From positions 30,106,792-30,170,791 of the forward strand of contig OX392532.1 of the NCBI GenBank assembly GCA_947623455.1: a stretch of DNA of 64,000 bases, written 5' to 3'. The stretch is from Mimachlamys varia (taxonomy: Eukaryota; Mollusca; Bivalvia; Pectinida; Pectinidae). The notes below the pieces were generated by a model. It worked only from the letters and a program-made list of their open reading frames with translations. It did no database searches and was not told the DNA's origin. Both the position numbers and the translations under genes were made by a program. Positions 37,195 through 48,199 of the stretch are shown here, in pieces. The first letter of the stretch is position 1, and every line of letters begins with the position of its first letter.

Positions 37195-38125
37195 GTTAAC
37201 ATCACCACTTCTTATATCATCGCTAGTGATGATATACAAGAAATCTTATATCATCGCTAGAGATGATATATAAAAAAATCTTATATCATCGCTATTGATG
37301 ATATATTAAAAAAATCTTATATCATCGCTAGTGATGATATATACGAAATCTTATATCATCGCTAGTGATGATATATAAGAAATTGTATATCATTGCTAGT
37401 GATGATACACAAAAGAAATCTTATCGCTAGTGATGATATATATAAGAAATCTTATATCATCGCTATTGATGATATATGAAAAAAATCTTATATCATCGCT
37501 AGTGATGATATATAAGAAATTGTATATAATCGCTAGTGATGATATATAAGAAATTGTATATCATTGCTAGTGATGATTTATAAGAAATCTTATATCATCG
37601 CTATTGATGATATATAAGAAATCTTATATCATCGCTAGTATGATATATATAAGAAATCTTATATCATCGCTAGTGGTGATATATAAGAAATCTTATATCA
37701 TCGCTAGTGATGATATATAAGAAATCATATATCATCGCTAGTGATGATATATGAAAAAATCTTATATCATCGCTAGTGATGATGTATAAAGCAATCTTAT
37801 ATCATCGCTAGAGATGATATATAAGAAATCTTATACCATCGCTAGAAATGATATATGAAAAAATCTTATATCATCGCTAGTGATGATATATAAAGCAATC
37901 TTATATCATCGCTAGAGATGATATATAAGAAATCTTATATCATCGCTTGTGATGATATATAAGAAATCTTATATCATCGCTAGTGATGATATATGAAAAA
38001 ATCTTATATCATCGCTATTGATATATAATAAATCCTATATCATCGCTATTGATATATAAGAAATCTTATTTCATCGCTAGTGATAATATATAAGAAATCT
38101 TATATCATCGCTAGTGATGATATCA
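37195..38125. repeat. Satellite-like array of a ~34-bp hairpin unit, about 27 copies
   Basis: The unit is TATATCATCGCTAGTGATGA followed by TATATAAGAAATCT. Its core is a near-palindrome: arms TATATCATC and GATGATATA around GCTAGT. Variants change the centre (GCTAGAG, GCTATTG) or shorten a unit, while the arms are largely kept. Flanks are unrelated. Confidence 0.95.
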
Positions 38126-40224
38126 GTTAAAGTCCGCTATCACTGCGCACTTTTTGTGTTCAACGATCAAGATACATGTATATCGCGTTAGGCAAACCAT
38201 CATAGTATTTTTAAAATTTGAAAATTTCTAATGAAGAAATATATATCAAATGTATTTTCGTATCTTTTTAAAAACAAACTTTATTTTGCGGCGTATAAAT
38301 ATTCTGACCATCAATTTTAAAAATGAAATCAGAGGCTTAAAAGCATTAAGGAATATCGGAAATGTAATAAAAAGAAAATGGAATGGTTTCCACGTTTAAT
38401 ATCAAATATACATGTGTTTCACTCTTATAGAAGATTTTTTTTCAAATACTTTACTCACGTTATGCACTTTAAAAATATAAAAAGAATCTGCCATATTCGT
38501 GACAAATAATTATATTGTATTTAACGGGAAACCATTGAGTAGCCTCTATATATTTCAAATGATAATGGAGATTATTTGTTTATATTGTAAGGTGACGATG
38601 CTATTGATGTTGTTGACGAACCTTGAATTTACATTGGACGCAATCCAAAAGAATACTTTTGTATTTAATCAATCAAAGGGCAAAACATGTTTAACATTGA
38701 TAACAGTAGGAGAAATTAATCGATAACATATGAAAACATGTTATCGTATGACGATATTACAATCACTGATTAATAACTGGATAAGATATAAAATCTAGCT
38801 TTGAAAATCGTTAGAAATTTTTTTTTCTGAATCACATACCATTTGAGTCATGACTTGTTTAACAGTTTGCTTAAAATGTACATTTGGTCATAAATAGCAA
38901 AGGTAAATTATTCACATGTAATGAAACATGTGCGGATGTAAGTAGACCGTGTTAATATCCTGTAAGACGATTTGTAAGTTAATTGATGCGTTAAAGCGCA
39001 CGTGGTAATCTATTTCACCTGTATTTTTCCTTTGATTCGTCACAATTGGCTTGTACAGGTAATCAACGACCGGAAATATTCATTGCTAAAACAAACAGGT
39101 CGTTGGCCCGAAAGTTGTCACTCGTCGTTGACGAAAATGTTTTTCTGTCTTTAAGGTTCACTTAATAGTAAAAAATAAATGTTTCTTGTTAAGTAACTAT
39201 AAATTGAGTGTCGTTAATCTTTATTTTGGTACTGGTCCTTCTCCCCTAGCCTACCAGCCCATCGATCTACAGTCGATACCTACAGATCAGTATTACCGGA
39301 CACAGCCGTGAGCCTCTCAGTGAGTTAGATATATAAATTCAATGTATCATATCATATCGTAATAAGTTATATCTAACTTTGATATTTTCTTGTTTACCAG
39401 GGCCAATTTGTTTAAAAGATGATTAGCTTAATCAGTGATTAGTGCAAATTTTAATTATCCTATAACTTTAAAATGAAAAAATAGATTTAATTACAACTTT
39501 GCAGATATAAGATACCTAATATTGTCAAATTACATACAAAATTTCAAGATTATAACTTGTATATTGACAGAATTATTCAAGTTTGTAAAATGTCGTTAAA
39601 TAATGATTAAGCTAATCACCCTTTGAATAACTGGGCCCTGATATTTGTTTATCGAGTAGTTAAAGCAAAACTCTTGAAGATATGAAGAATGTTTATATAG
39701 TCAAACATTTTTGAAGTGCCATGTTAGATAGAATGTTATGTTTGATAAGTTTGTTGATTTATTATAGTATGTAAGATAGTATCTCATGCATAGTCATACA
39801 CTTTTTATTTTTTTATGTTAATTTTTTTTTTAAATATTTATAATCATAATTGAGTCTTATGATAATCACGTAGTTCTGTAATACTTTAAATTTTTGCTAC
39901 ATGATGTTTGATTTAATATGGATATAAAAAGTATTAAAGTCTGTCAATTTTTTTTCCGATTTAGTTATAAGGAAGAAGTTTTCCTTTGTAAATTATGTAA
40001 TATTGATATCCTGTATGGTAAGAGTTGGCAAATTCATATATTTAATATATCATGTCCGTCAGATTAAGATCTATTGCACGATATATATATATATATATTG
40101 ATCTTATCAGGATCTTTCGACACTGTATATCATGTTATATCGCAATGCATATGTACGTGCAAGTATGTATGCATTGTAAGTATAGTTATTGTCCTTATAA
40201 GGATATATCTCAGACTCCATCGAG
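38126..40224. other. No gene seen
   Basis: AT-rich. A short (AT)n run lies near 40080. A 75-codon open stretch at 38499 has no support. Confidence 0.45.
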
Positions 40225-41800
40225 TTCTATCGCAATGTATATTCGTTGTACGTATAACAATAAAGTTATAGCGTGTTATACCGCAATGTATATTCGTTGT
40301 ACGTATAATGTTACAGTTCTATCGTGGTATACCGCAATGTATATTCATTGTACGTATAATGTCACAGTTATATCGTGTTATACCGCAATGTATATTCGTT
40401 GTTCGTATAATGTTATAGTTCTATCGTGTTATACCGCAATATATATTCGTTGTTCGTATAATGATATAGTTCTATCATGTTATACCGCAATATATATTCG
40501 TTGTTCGTATAATGTTACAGTTCTATCGTGGTATACCGCAATGTATATTCATTGTACGTATAATGTCACAGTTATATCGTGTTATACCGCAATATATATT
40601 CGTTGTTCGTATAATGATATAGTTCTATCGTGTTATGCCGCAATATATATTCGTTGTACGTATAATGTTATAGTTCAATCGTGTTATGCCGCAATATATA
40701 TTCGTTGTACGTATAATGTTATAGTTCAATCGTGTTATGCCGCAATGTATATTCGTTGTACGTATAATGTTATAGTTCAATCGTGTTATGCCGCAATGCA
40801 TATTCGTTGTACGTATAATGTTATAGTTCAATCGTGTTATGCCGCAATATATATTCGTTGTACGTATAATGTTATAGTTCAATCGTGTTATGCCGCAATA
40901 TATATTCGTTGTACGTATAATGTTATAGTTCAATCGTGTTATGCCGCAATGTATATTCGTTGTACGTATAATGTTATAGTTCAATCGTGTTATGCCGCAA
41001 TGTATATTCGTTGTAAGTATAATGTTATAGTTCAATCGTGTTATGCCGCAATATATATTCGTTGTACGTATAATGTTATAGTTCAATCGTGTTATGCCGC
41101 AATATATATTCGTTGTACGTATAATGTTATAGTTCAATCGTGTTATGCCGCAATGTATATTCCTTGTACGTATAATGTTATAGTTCAATCGTGTTATGCC
41201 GCAATGTATATTCGTTGTACGTATAATGTTATAGTTCAATCGTGTTATGCCGCAATATATATTCGTTGTACGTATAATGTTATAGTTCAATCGTGTTATG
41301 CCGCAATGTATATTCGTTGTACGTATAGTGTTATAGTTCAATCGTGTTATGCCGCAATATATATTCGTTGAACGTATAATGTTACAATTCTATCGTGTTA
41401 TGCCGCAATGTAAATTCATTGTACGTATAATGTTACAGTTCTATCGTGTTATGCCGCAAAGTATATTCGCTGTACGTATAAGGGTATATTTCTATCGTGT
41501 TATGCCGCAATGTAAATTCATTGTACGTATAATGTTATAGTTCTATCGTGTTATGCCGCAATGTATATTCGTTGTACGTATAATGTTACAGTTCAATCGT
41601 GTTATGCCGCAATGTATATTCGTTGTACGTATAATGTAATAGTTCAATCTTGTTATGCCGCAATATATATTCGTTGTACGTATAATGTTATAGTTCAATC
41701 GTGTTATGCCGCAATGTATATTCGTTGTACGTATAATGTCACAGTTATATCGAGTTATATCGCAATGTATATTCGTTGTACGTACAGTGTATAAGGATAT
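40225..41800 (+). repeat. Minisatellite, 51-bp unit, about 31 copies
   Basis: TGTTATGCCGCAATATATAT followed by TCGTTGTACGTATAATGTTA recurs every 51 bp. As 51 is a multiple of three, the array is open in frame on both strands: 439 codons on plus (40052-41371) and 238 on minus. The encoded 17-residue repeat has no signal peptide, splice context or promoter, so I do not call a gene. The middle copies (about 40650-41340) are the most uniform. Confidence 0.95.
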
Positions 41801-42030
41801 ATTTGTATCGAGTTCTGTCACAAGACATACTTATTGTACGTATCAGGATATATTTGGTTTTGGTTATATTGCAAGGTATATTCGTTGTACGTATAAGGAT
41901 ATATTTGTTTCGAGTTCTGTCACAAGACATACTTATTGTACGTTTCAGGATATATTTAGTTTATGTTATATTGCAAGGTATATTCTTTGTACGAATAAGG
42001 ATATATTTTTACTTCTTGTGCCGGACCAGA
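41801..42030 (+). repeat. Derived ~104-bp higher-order repeat
   Basis: Two units alternate AGTTCTGTCACAAGACATAC and TTGCAAGGTATATTCGTTGT around GTACGTATAAGGATATATTT. They appear to derive from the neighbouring 51-bp array. Confidence 0.7.
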
Positions 42031-43277
42031 GTTATATGCATTTATATGTATAGGGGAAACACATTTTTTATATGGAAGTGTAGGTTCCGGGCTTCCAAAA
42101 AGAATGGGGCTCTCGCTCGAAATCCTTATAGATTTTTTCCTAGCTAGCCCCTAATGTTTCCTGTCGGGCGAAACACCATACTGCTCATGTCTCGGCCATT
42201 TCCTGAGAGATTTTTGCAAACTTTTTTTCAAATAGTTGTATTTTGGGCTGGGGGACACTTTTAAAACCATGAAAAAAATCGATATGGTGACTCTTTCCAT
42301 GGATTCAAATGTCAATCGAAGAATTTGAACCACATTTCCACACATTAACTCATCAATTACATAGAATAAAGATATTGAAATGTAATTTCGTATGTTGATT
42401 CATCATGATCAAATGCAAGTCAAGTATTGATTTGGTGACGATCCACTAGTAAATTCAAAAGTTAGGCTGATTTAAGCTGAGAATTTTAATTATTTAGGGC
42501 ATGATCCAACGTGGAACCTTGTCGAACTCAAGTCAAAAATTTTAAGAGGTGTAAGATTTTTCAAAGAGTTCTTTTTCTTGAACGAATTCCCATAAAACGT
42601 TCAGTGTAATATTTAATGGGGTCAGGTTGAGTTGGCATGCATCAACTGTTGTTAGAATGTAAGGAGTTTTGCATATATACTATCACCATAAGTTTCAATA
42701 TATTCTCATAATTGTCATTTGTCAATGTGTTTTTAGATTATTTTTTACCTTTTAAACTCAGATTAGAACTGACTGTCAGGATGGAAGCGGTCATTCTTAG
42801 GGCTGCGGTTGCGTTTGATCAGTTACTGATTTCCCCAGATTTGCTTTTGTAAAGAAAAACGTATCTCTCTCATTTAACGGTTTAAAAGTTCAGGACGGGG
42901 AAAGATTTTCTTGCGAATTGAAATTAAAATATCAGTTTCATCAGAATATTGAAGCTCTTATTTAACATTATTATTAAAGTGAGCTTTCTGCTAAATTTTA
43001 AACTGACCCCATTGTTGCAAATGGTGCTTGGTTTTCTACGCCATCATACTGTATACAAAGCTTAAGCAACTGGGGCATCTATGTGATCAGAATATAACAA
43101 AATAATTAAGCAGCTGAAAAGATGTACAATTCGGCCTTAACATTTTATCCGATGACCTTGAGATATACATGTTAAATATGAGTTTAATCTTTGATCTGAT
43201 GACCTTGAAGTTGTATTTTTACATGTTATTAGGCACAATGAGGGACCGCAGTATCAGGTCATGTAAGTCTAAGTACA
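42031..43277. other. No gene seen
   Basis: No exon or repeat that I can support. Confidence 0.45.
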
Positions 43278-43720
43278 GATTACCGCTCTCTACACCCCTG
43301 GAATATACCACGGAAAAAATGAAGGCACAATCAGGTTAAAACAACTGACCAATCGTTAGACTGTCTACCTTTCTTTTGAAGATTGCAAAGGAGCTGCAAC
43401 CGACTTCAAAGCTCAAATCTTGTAAATTTTTACCGTTATATGACAGAGAGATTCTTTTGATGTACATCAAAGAGTCGAACCAGTCTTCCTGTCTCATCAA
43501 CAAGGTGGCGCACACAGAGCCTTTATTTTTGCCATGACATATGCCAGGGGTGTAGAGAGCATAGGTGAGTGTAACCCCTGGATATCGAGGATAGTGAGGT
43601 GTTAGGTCATATCGGTCCAAAGAAATACTTGCAAGTGACCGTAACCCTTGATAGACACGTAAGGAATATTTCGCTTTTGCGTCTATAGTGTGCTATAGAA
43701 GAAGAACGATTTTAGGAAAG
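43278..43720 (-). pseudogene. Coding-like segment of unknown family with inverted partial copy
   Basis: On minus, 43720-43336 is open for about 128 codons. It includes PRYPGVTLTYALYTPGICHG and ends with ISLSYNGKNLQDLSFEVGC...FAIFKRK and a stop. No start or splice phase links it to gene e downstream (acceptors give phase 1, gene e exon 4 needs phase 2). Plus 43278-43325 is an inverted copy of part of it (CTCTCTACACCCCTGGAATA). A frame-broken paralogue lies at 57700-57950. Cys pattern and length recall small cystine-knot proteins only vaguely. It could be an exon of an unseen gene or part of a repeat family. Confidence 0.35.
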
Positions 43721-43956
43721 AAGTAAAAAAAAATCCAAAAACCATAGTTTTGGAGACACGCACATGATAATAATAATTGACACAAAAAAATGATATACAA
43801 AACATTTAATTTTGTACTCTTAAATACAAAAAACAAAAACCCAAGAAAACAACTATCTACCTATGATCAATATAGGGATACATATCAACAAATGCACATC
43901 AGATCGAGGATGCGATCTTCATATGTGTCATTTATCACAAAACTGATGACGTCAAT

Positions 43957-46096
43957 TCAGCCACTTCCATTCTCTGATCGACTTTCTTCAATATTCTTCT
44001 GGACTGTTGGCGCAATCAATCTACAAGAAAAAAATTAAATACATATATAGCAAAGTTTTATAAGCACATTCTCCAATACGAATTTAAGTTCATCCAACCC
44101 TGCATTTTTAAACCGGGTCTACCCAGTCTTTGATGTGGCTAGATTCGTATAATTTAGGATTGAAAGGATTTAAGCGCATATCAGATTATATTTTCTTTGA
44201 TATTGATGATAATAAACTTATGAAATAACTACCTTTGTAAAAGGACGAGGAAAAGTGATAACGATAGTACCGTCGCAGGGGCTCGAACTCGCGACTCAGT
44301 GCTCTCCAGCCCGATGCTCTACCGACTAAGCTGAAGGGAAATTCCCTACAGCTCACCATTGTAAGGCAACTTTATCAATGCACATCTTTTACACTTTTCC
44401 CCCTTTCTGAATCTTCAACCAAGGTTTTTTAACTCCCCGCCAAGGCTTCTCCTCTTTGAAACTGGAAGGGTCACCGGCACCAGTTTGTAATAGGACGAGG
44501 AAAAGTGATAAAGATCGTGTCGTCGCTGGGGCTCGAACTCTCTACCCTTGGCTCTCTAGCCCAATGCTCTACCGACTAAGCTGAAGGGAAATTCCCTACA
44601 GCTCACGCAACCTAATCAATACACAATTTTACACCTACCTAGGGATGCGAGGCACAGGGTACCAATAGTTGATTTGACCCTGGATACATTGCGGGAACAG
44701 CACCATGTGTTTCTCCTTGAAATACTGGCAGGATTTTCTCTCCCAGTAAAGTTCGTCCTGTGGCAGCTCTTTGGTCAGTTCCACTGACAAGGCTAGTGCT
44801 TCACTGAACAGCATCATGGCGTTTGACCGTTTGGCGAAGTTGGCTTTGTCCATCTGTTGGCGTTCCGAAGAAATCCATAAAGAACTTCTTTGGACTTGAC
44901 ATGGAGATGTGCCGCAGTGACGACAGGGAGAAGGACCTGTTTGTGAATTCAATCTGATATTATATTGGGAACTATAGGGTTTCAATTTATAAGAGTTATG
45001 TCCCTTGACACCTTATCACTGATATTCGATGCATTGCTGGTACATGGTGAATCTTAAGACAAGGAGAATCTAGCATACACTGTGAGTGTGCATTAAGTTA
45101 AAACTAAAATAGGTAGGGATCTATGTGCGTGTTCTACTTCGCTTGTTATTACTTTCCTTAGTCATTTTAACTTAACATGCGTGCAGTGATATTTCTGTTT
45201 TTGCTATTTAATTTTCTCTTTATCTTTTACTCATGTTTAGCCGTAAAATAGCTCAACAAAGCTAATATTCATTGTATTAACATATAAGACTCTCAACTAA
45301 TCTTCTTGTATTGTGTATCTTCTTTAACCTTGCAATCATCAATGCTACTTACGATTCCTCCATTCACGGTCCTTCGTAACCATGGTTGACCATCTGTCTT
45401 TGATGCTCTTTGCAATTGACGGCACATTACCCAACATCAGGGTTAGAAGCACACAGAGAAGGGTGCAGAATACCTCATTTCCAATTCGCTAAAACAATAA
45501 GATATGATTATTTCCTGAGCGGTGTGCTTTAGTAAAATCGTTTACGTCCCCAATGCATTATATGTCCACAAGGACCCTGCATGGTAAACGTACAAATACA
45601 GACATTGTTTCGACCAATTCACTAAGGTAAATATGCCGGATCAAAATAGTCCAGTGGCGCAATAATGGAACCATAAAGGGTCAAGTTAATGTACATACAT
45701 CGGAGGTAATATATTTCAAAAGATTCATCTTTAAAATATATAGACCAGACATTAAATCTAAAATATGAATTCTTACCCATGCCAGATCGGCAGATGTTGG
45801 ACATTCTTTTCCCATTTCCAATGCGGTGAAGTACTGGAAATGATGGAAAATCATTTTGGTATATCCAGGTTCCGGCTCCATGCTAAAACGAGAGAAATTA
45901 CAAATTGTTCTATTTCTAGACTTTGAAGGGTGTCATTTTCTTCCACTTGAGCGTTGTACTTCACGTGTAAAATAAAAAAAAATCAATTTCTCCTCAAAAA
46001 GAAACAAACTTACCACATAAGATCCCGGTACGCAGCAGGACCTTGTTGCATCGCGCTAAATATTACCACATATATCAAGAATAACCTGATATCCAT
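43957..46096 (-). CDS. Gene e: 228-aa protein with signal peptide, hydrophobic segment and Cys motif, five exons
   Basis: Exons on minus are 46096-46014, 45882-45777, 45488-45353, 44936-44639 and 44020-43957 (TGA). Donors (GTG|GTAAGT, TGG|GTAAGA, ATC|GTAAGT, TAG|GTAGGT) and acceptors (TTTTAG, GTTTTAG, AAACAG, CTTGTAG) are good. Phases 2, 0, 1, 2 all match, which is strong support. Residues 1-22 look like a signal peptide (ends QQGPAA). Residues 69-88 are hydrophobic (VFCTLLCVLLTLML) and could span a membrane. Residues 113-121 hold CRHCGTSPC, followed by an acidic/helical stretch and a second Cys pair (178, 192) near FPQCIQGQINYWYP. The C-terminus is polar. I do not recognise the family. A candidate ATTAAA poly(A) signal lies on minus near 43810. 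Unlike genes a-d and f, it is not Met/Gly-rich. Confidence 0.75.
44238..44610 (-). repeat. Two tRNA-derived SINE copies in gene e intron 4
   Basis: Copies at 44238-44360 and 44489-44610 share AGGACGAGGAAAAGTGATAA and a tRNA-like part (minus: AGCTTAGTCGGTAGAGCAT box A; AGTTCGAGCCCC box B). Both are oriented as the gene. The acceptor stems do not pair. Confidence 0.7.
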
Positions 46097-46193
46097 TGTG
46101 GTAACCAAAGATTTAACATAAAATATCAAAATCAGGGGAGAGACTGATCATCTCCGCCTTTGCCGGTCGCTAAGCAGCTTAGCAACAAGTTCG

Positions 46194-46238
46194 TGACGTC
46201 ACAGATAACTCCCTTAGTTTTTACCCATAGTGACGTCA
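46194..46238. promoter_or_regulatory. Two CRE palindromes upstream of gene e
   Basis: TGACGTCA occurs at 46194-46201 and 46231-46238, 98 and 135 bp upstream of the gene e ATG. This is the full CREB/ATF site. No TATA box is evident between them and the ATG. Regulation through CREB/ATF is inferred from the motif only. Confidence 0.6.
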
Positions 46239-46387
46239 TACTTTATTTCCATATTCCTTTGTATATTTCTCCCCTCTATGTTTCGCTTTCGTAAGTAATA
46301 TTTTCGAAACGAACCATGGAGCCTATTTATCATATAAAAGAAGCGCGGTATGGCTTGTATATACGGTCTCTGTTACTCAGTTGACGG

Positions 46388-46470
46388 AGCATGCTCCTTT
46401 GGCACAGTTGGTAGAGCCGTAGATTATCATGTCGGAGACCCGAGTTCGATACCTGGCCGGGACACTCGAC
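46388..46470 (+). repeat. tRNA-like SINE head
   Basis: Box A TGGCACAGTTGGTAGAGC and box B GAGTTCGATACC with CCGGGA at the end. Without stem pairing I take it as SINE-derived; a decayed tRNA gene is possible. Confidence 0.55.
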
Positions 46471-46809
46471 AGGAATGTGTTTTCCCTGTTATATGACAAG
46501 TATAACCCGTCGTGTTTCCTCTATCATGTTTCTTATATCTTGTACCCTGTAATATATATCCCTTAACCTGCATCCAAGGAGCAGGAACACACAATACACT
46601 GTACGGGATGCGTGATACACAAACGGGAAACATCATACACGGTATGTGATACACAAATCACGGTATGTGAAATATCACCTACTGTACGTGATACACGGAA
46701 AACGTTATGTGAAACATCACCCACGGTACGTGATACACTAACCACGTTATGTGAAACATCTTAACTAAATCTATAAATAGATAGATTACGAGAAAAATAT
46801 TGTGGCTGA

Positions 46810-47045
46810 TTAAGACCATCTCGTGTTGTCGTCTTGTCGCTTTGTCGCGTTCATTTACTGCCACAACCCGATAAAATGTCGTCTTGTTGCGTTTTCACAC
46901 CGCGACAAGGCGACAATACGACAATACGACAACACGACAACACGACATTTTGAACACGCTAATTAGCGCGTACGGTATATCGGGTTGTTGCGGTAAAATG
47001 ACGTGTTGTCGGGTTATCGTCTTGTTGCGTTGTCGTCTTCCTGTT
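46810..47045. repeat. Hairpin of CGACAACAC-type repeats
   Basis: Runs of GTTGTCGTCTTGTCG and ACGACAACACGACAAC face each other around GCTAATTAGCGC. The equivalent in the right arm is 60435-60700. Confidence 0.85.
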
Positions 47046-47111
47046 ACACATGCGCCGATCATATTTAATAACCGGTGTGACAAAAAACGTGGTGCCTATG
47101 ACAACAAGTAG
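46884..47111 (+). other. Small ORF (75 codons) shared by both inverted arms
   Basis: Begins MLRF, includes HDILNTLISAYGISGC and ends GAYDNK. It has a close counterpart of 77 codons at 60606-60373. It overlaps the hairpin repeat, so chance openness is likely; I list it because both copies stay open. Confidence 0.3.
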
Positions 47112-48199
47112 CTAAACATTCGTTTGTGAATGAGTCAACATTTCAGATGGGCATGCAAATGGAATATTTGATACTGGCGACGGATAGTTTCACTATTTGT
47201 ATACTAAATCAATTTTTAAATGAACCTTAACGATGAAAAATAATTTTATGTTTTATAGATCAAAATTAAAACAATCCAAGTCTTCTTCAATTATCACAAA
47301 TTGCTTAACTTCCTTATCTAGCCTAGCAAACACAATTTGTGAAGTTGCTCCTGGAAATCGGGAACGTGAACATAATCCTCATATGGAACCAATAAAAAAG
47401 TGTAATTTAATATTCTAAGATGAATTTGATAACACTTACCAAACATTTTGCACCGAATCTATTTGAATTAAAGGGAATATGGAATTTTTTTTTCTGGGAA
47501 ATAAGAATGTTTTGTTGGATTCATCGAATTATTGCCATCGGATCAAACTGCAACAAAACAGGTTTTCAAAAGCTTTCATAGACAGCGTTTATTTCTAGGA
47601 AGAGAGTTGTTTATACAATTCTAAAGTAAAACCGGAATTTTCCATATGGAAACAAACTGTCAAGCGCAAATTGATAATATAACGTAACAGCTTAAATTCA
47701 AAACCATATTTCCATCGGATCAAACTATAAATCTTAACGGACTTCTTCATTTGTAAATTTAAAAGAAATTCCATAAAAAATTGAGATGGCTAAGACAAGC
47801 ACGGGAACGTTTTGTATTGTATCAAGTAACAACTATTTACTTTTAAATGAAATTTAAATCATAAGGATGCTTTTCAACACTGAGGAGATAAACATGAATA
47901 TGAAGTTAGTTGGTGAGTGGGGAAAATATTTATATACATGTAATATTATACAAGCAAAAACTCCCGCTACCCTTTACCCCACTGTCGAGGGTGATCCCTT
48001 CTTCGATATAGAATGTGACCATTGCTCTTGTAATATCCTGCTGTAGACAAACATGTACACTTTTAACAAATATACGTTGAGTAATATGATCAGGATCTAT
48101 ACCTCAAACATGAAGTATGATAGTATAAAAAGTGATACTCACTGTTCTAAAGTATGGTCGAACACCAAATATATGAAAAAAGTTCGTTTAAAGAGTTTG

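Noticed and set aside
37195..38125. CRISPR array
   Set aside because: The repeats are nearly contiguous with no unique spacers, and the context is eukaryotic.
40052..41371. 439-codon Cys/Tyr-rich repeat protein
   Set aside because: A 51-bp minisatellite with no stop in its unit. Both strands are open, and there is no signal peptide, splice context or promoter.
43336..43620. Interleukin-17-like domain
   Set aside because: The RYPGV and EVGC blocks recalled it, but the cysteine pattern and the Trp/Pro signature do not fit.
43336..43720. Last exon of gene e
   Set aside because: Available acceptors give phase 1 while exon 4 of gene e ends in phase 2. The exon at 44020-43957 fits phase 2 and supplies a stop.
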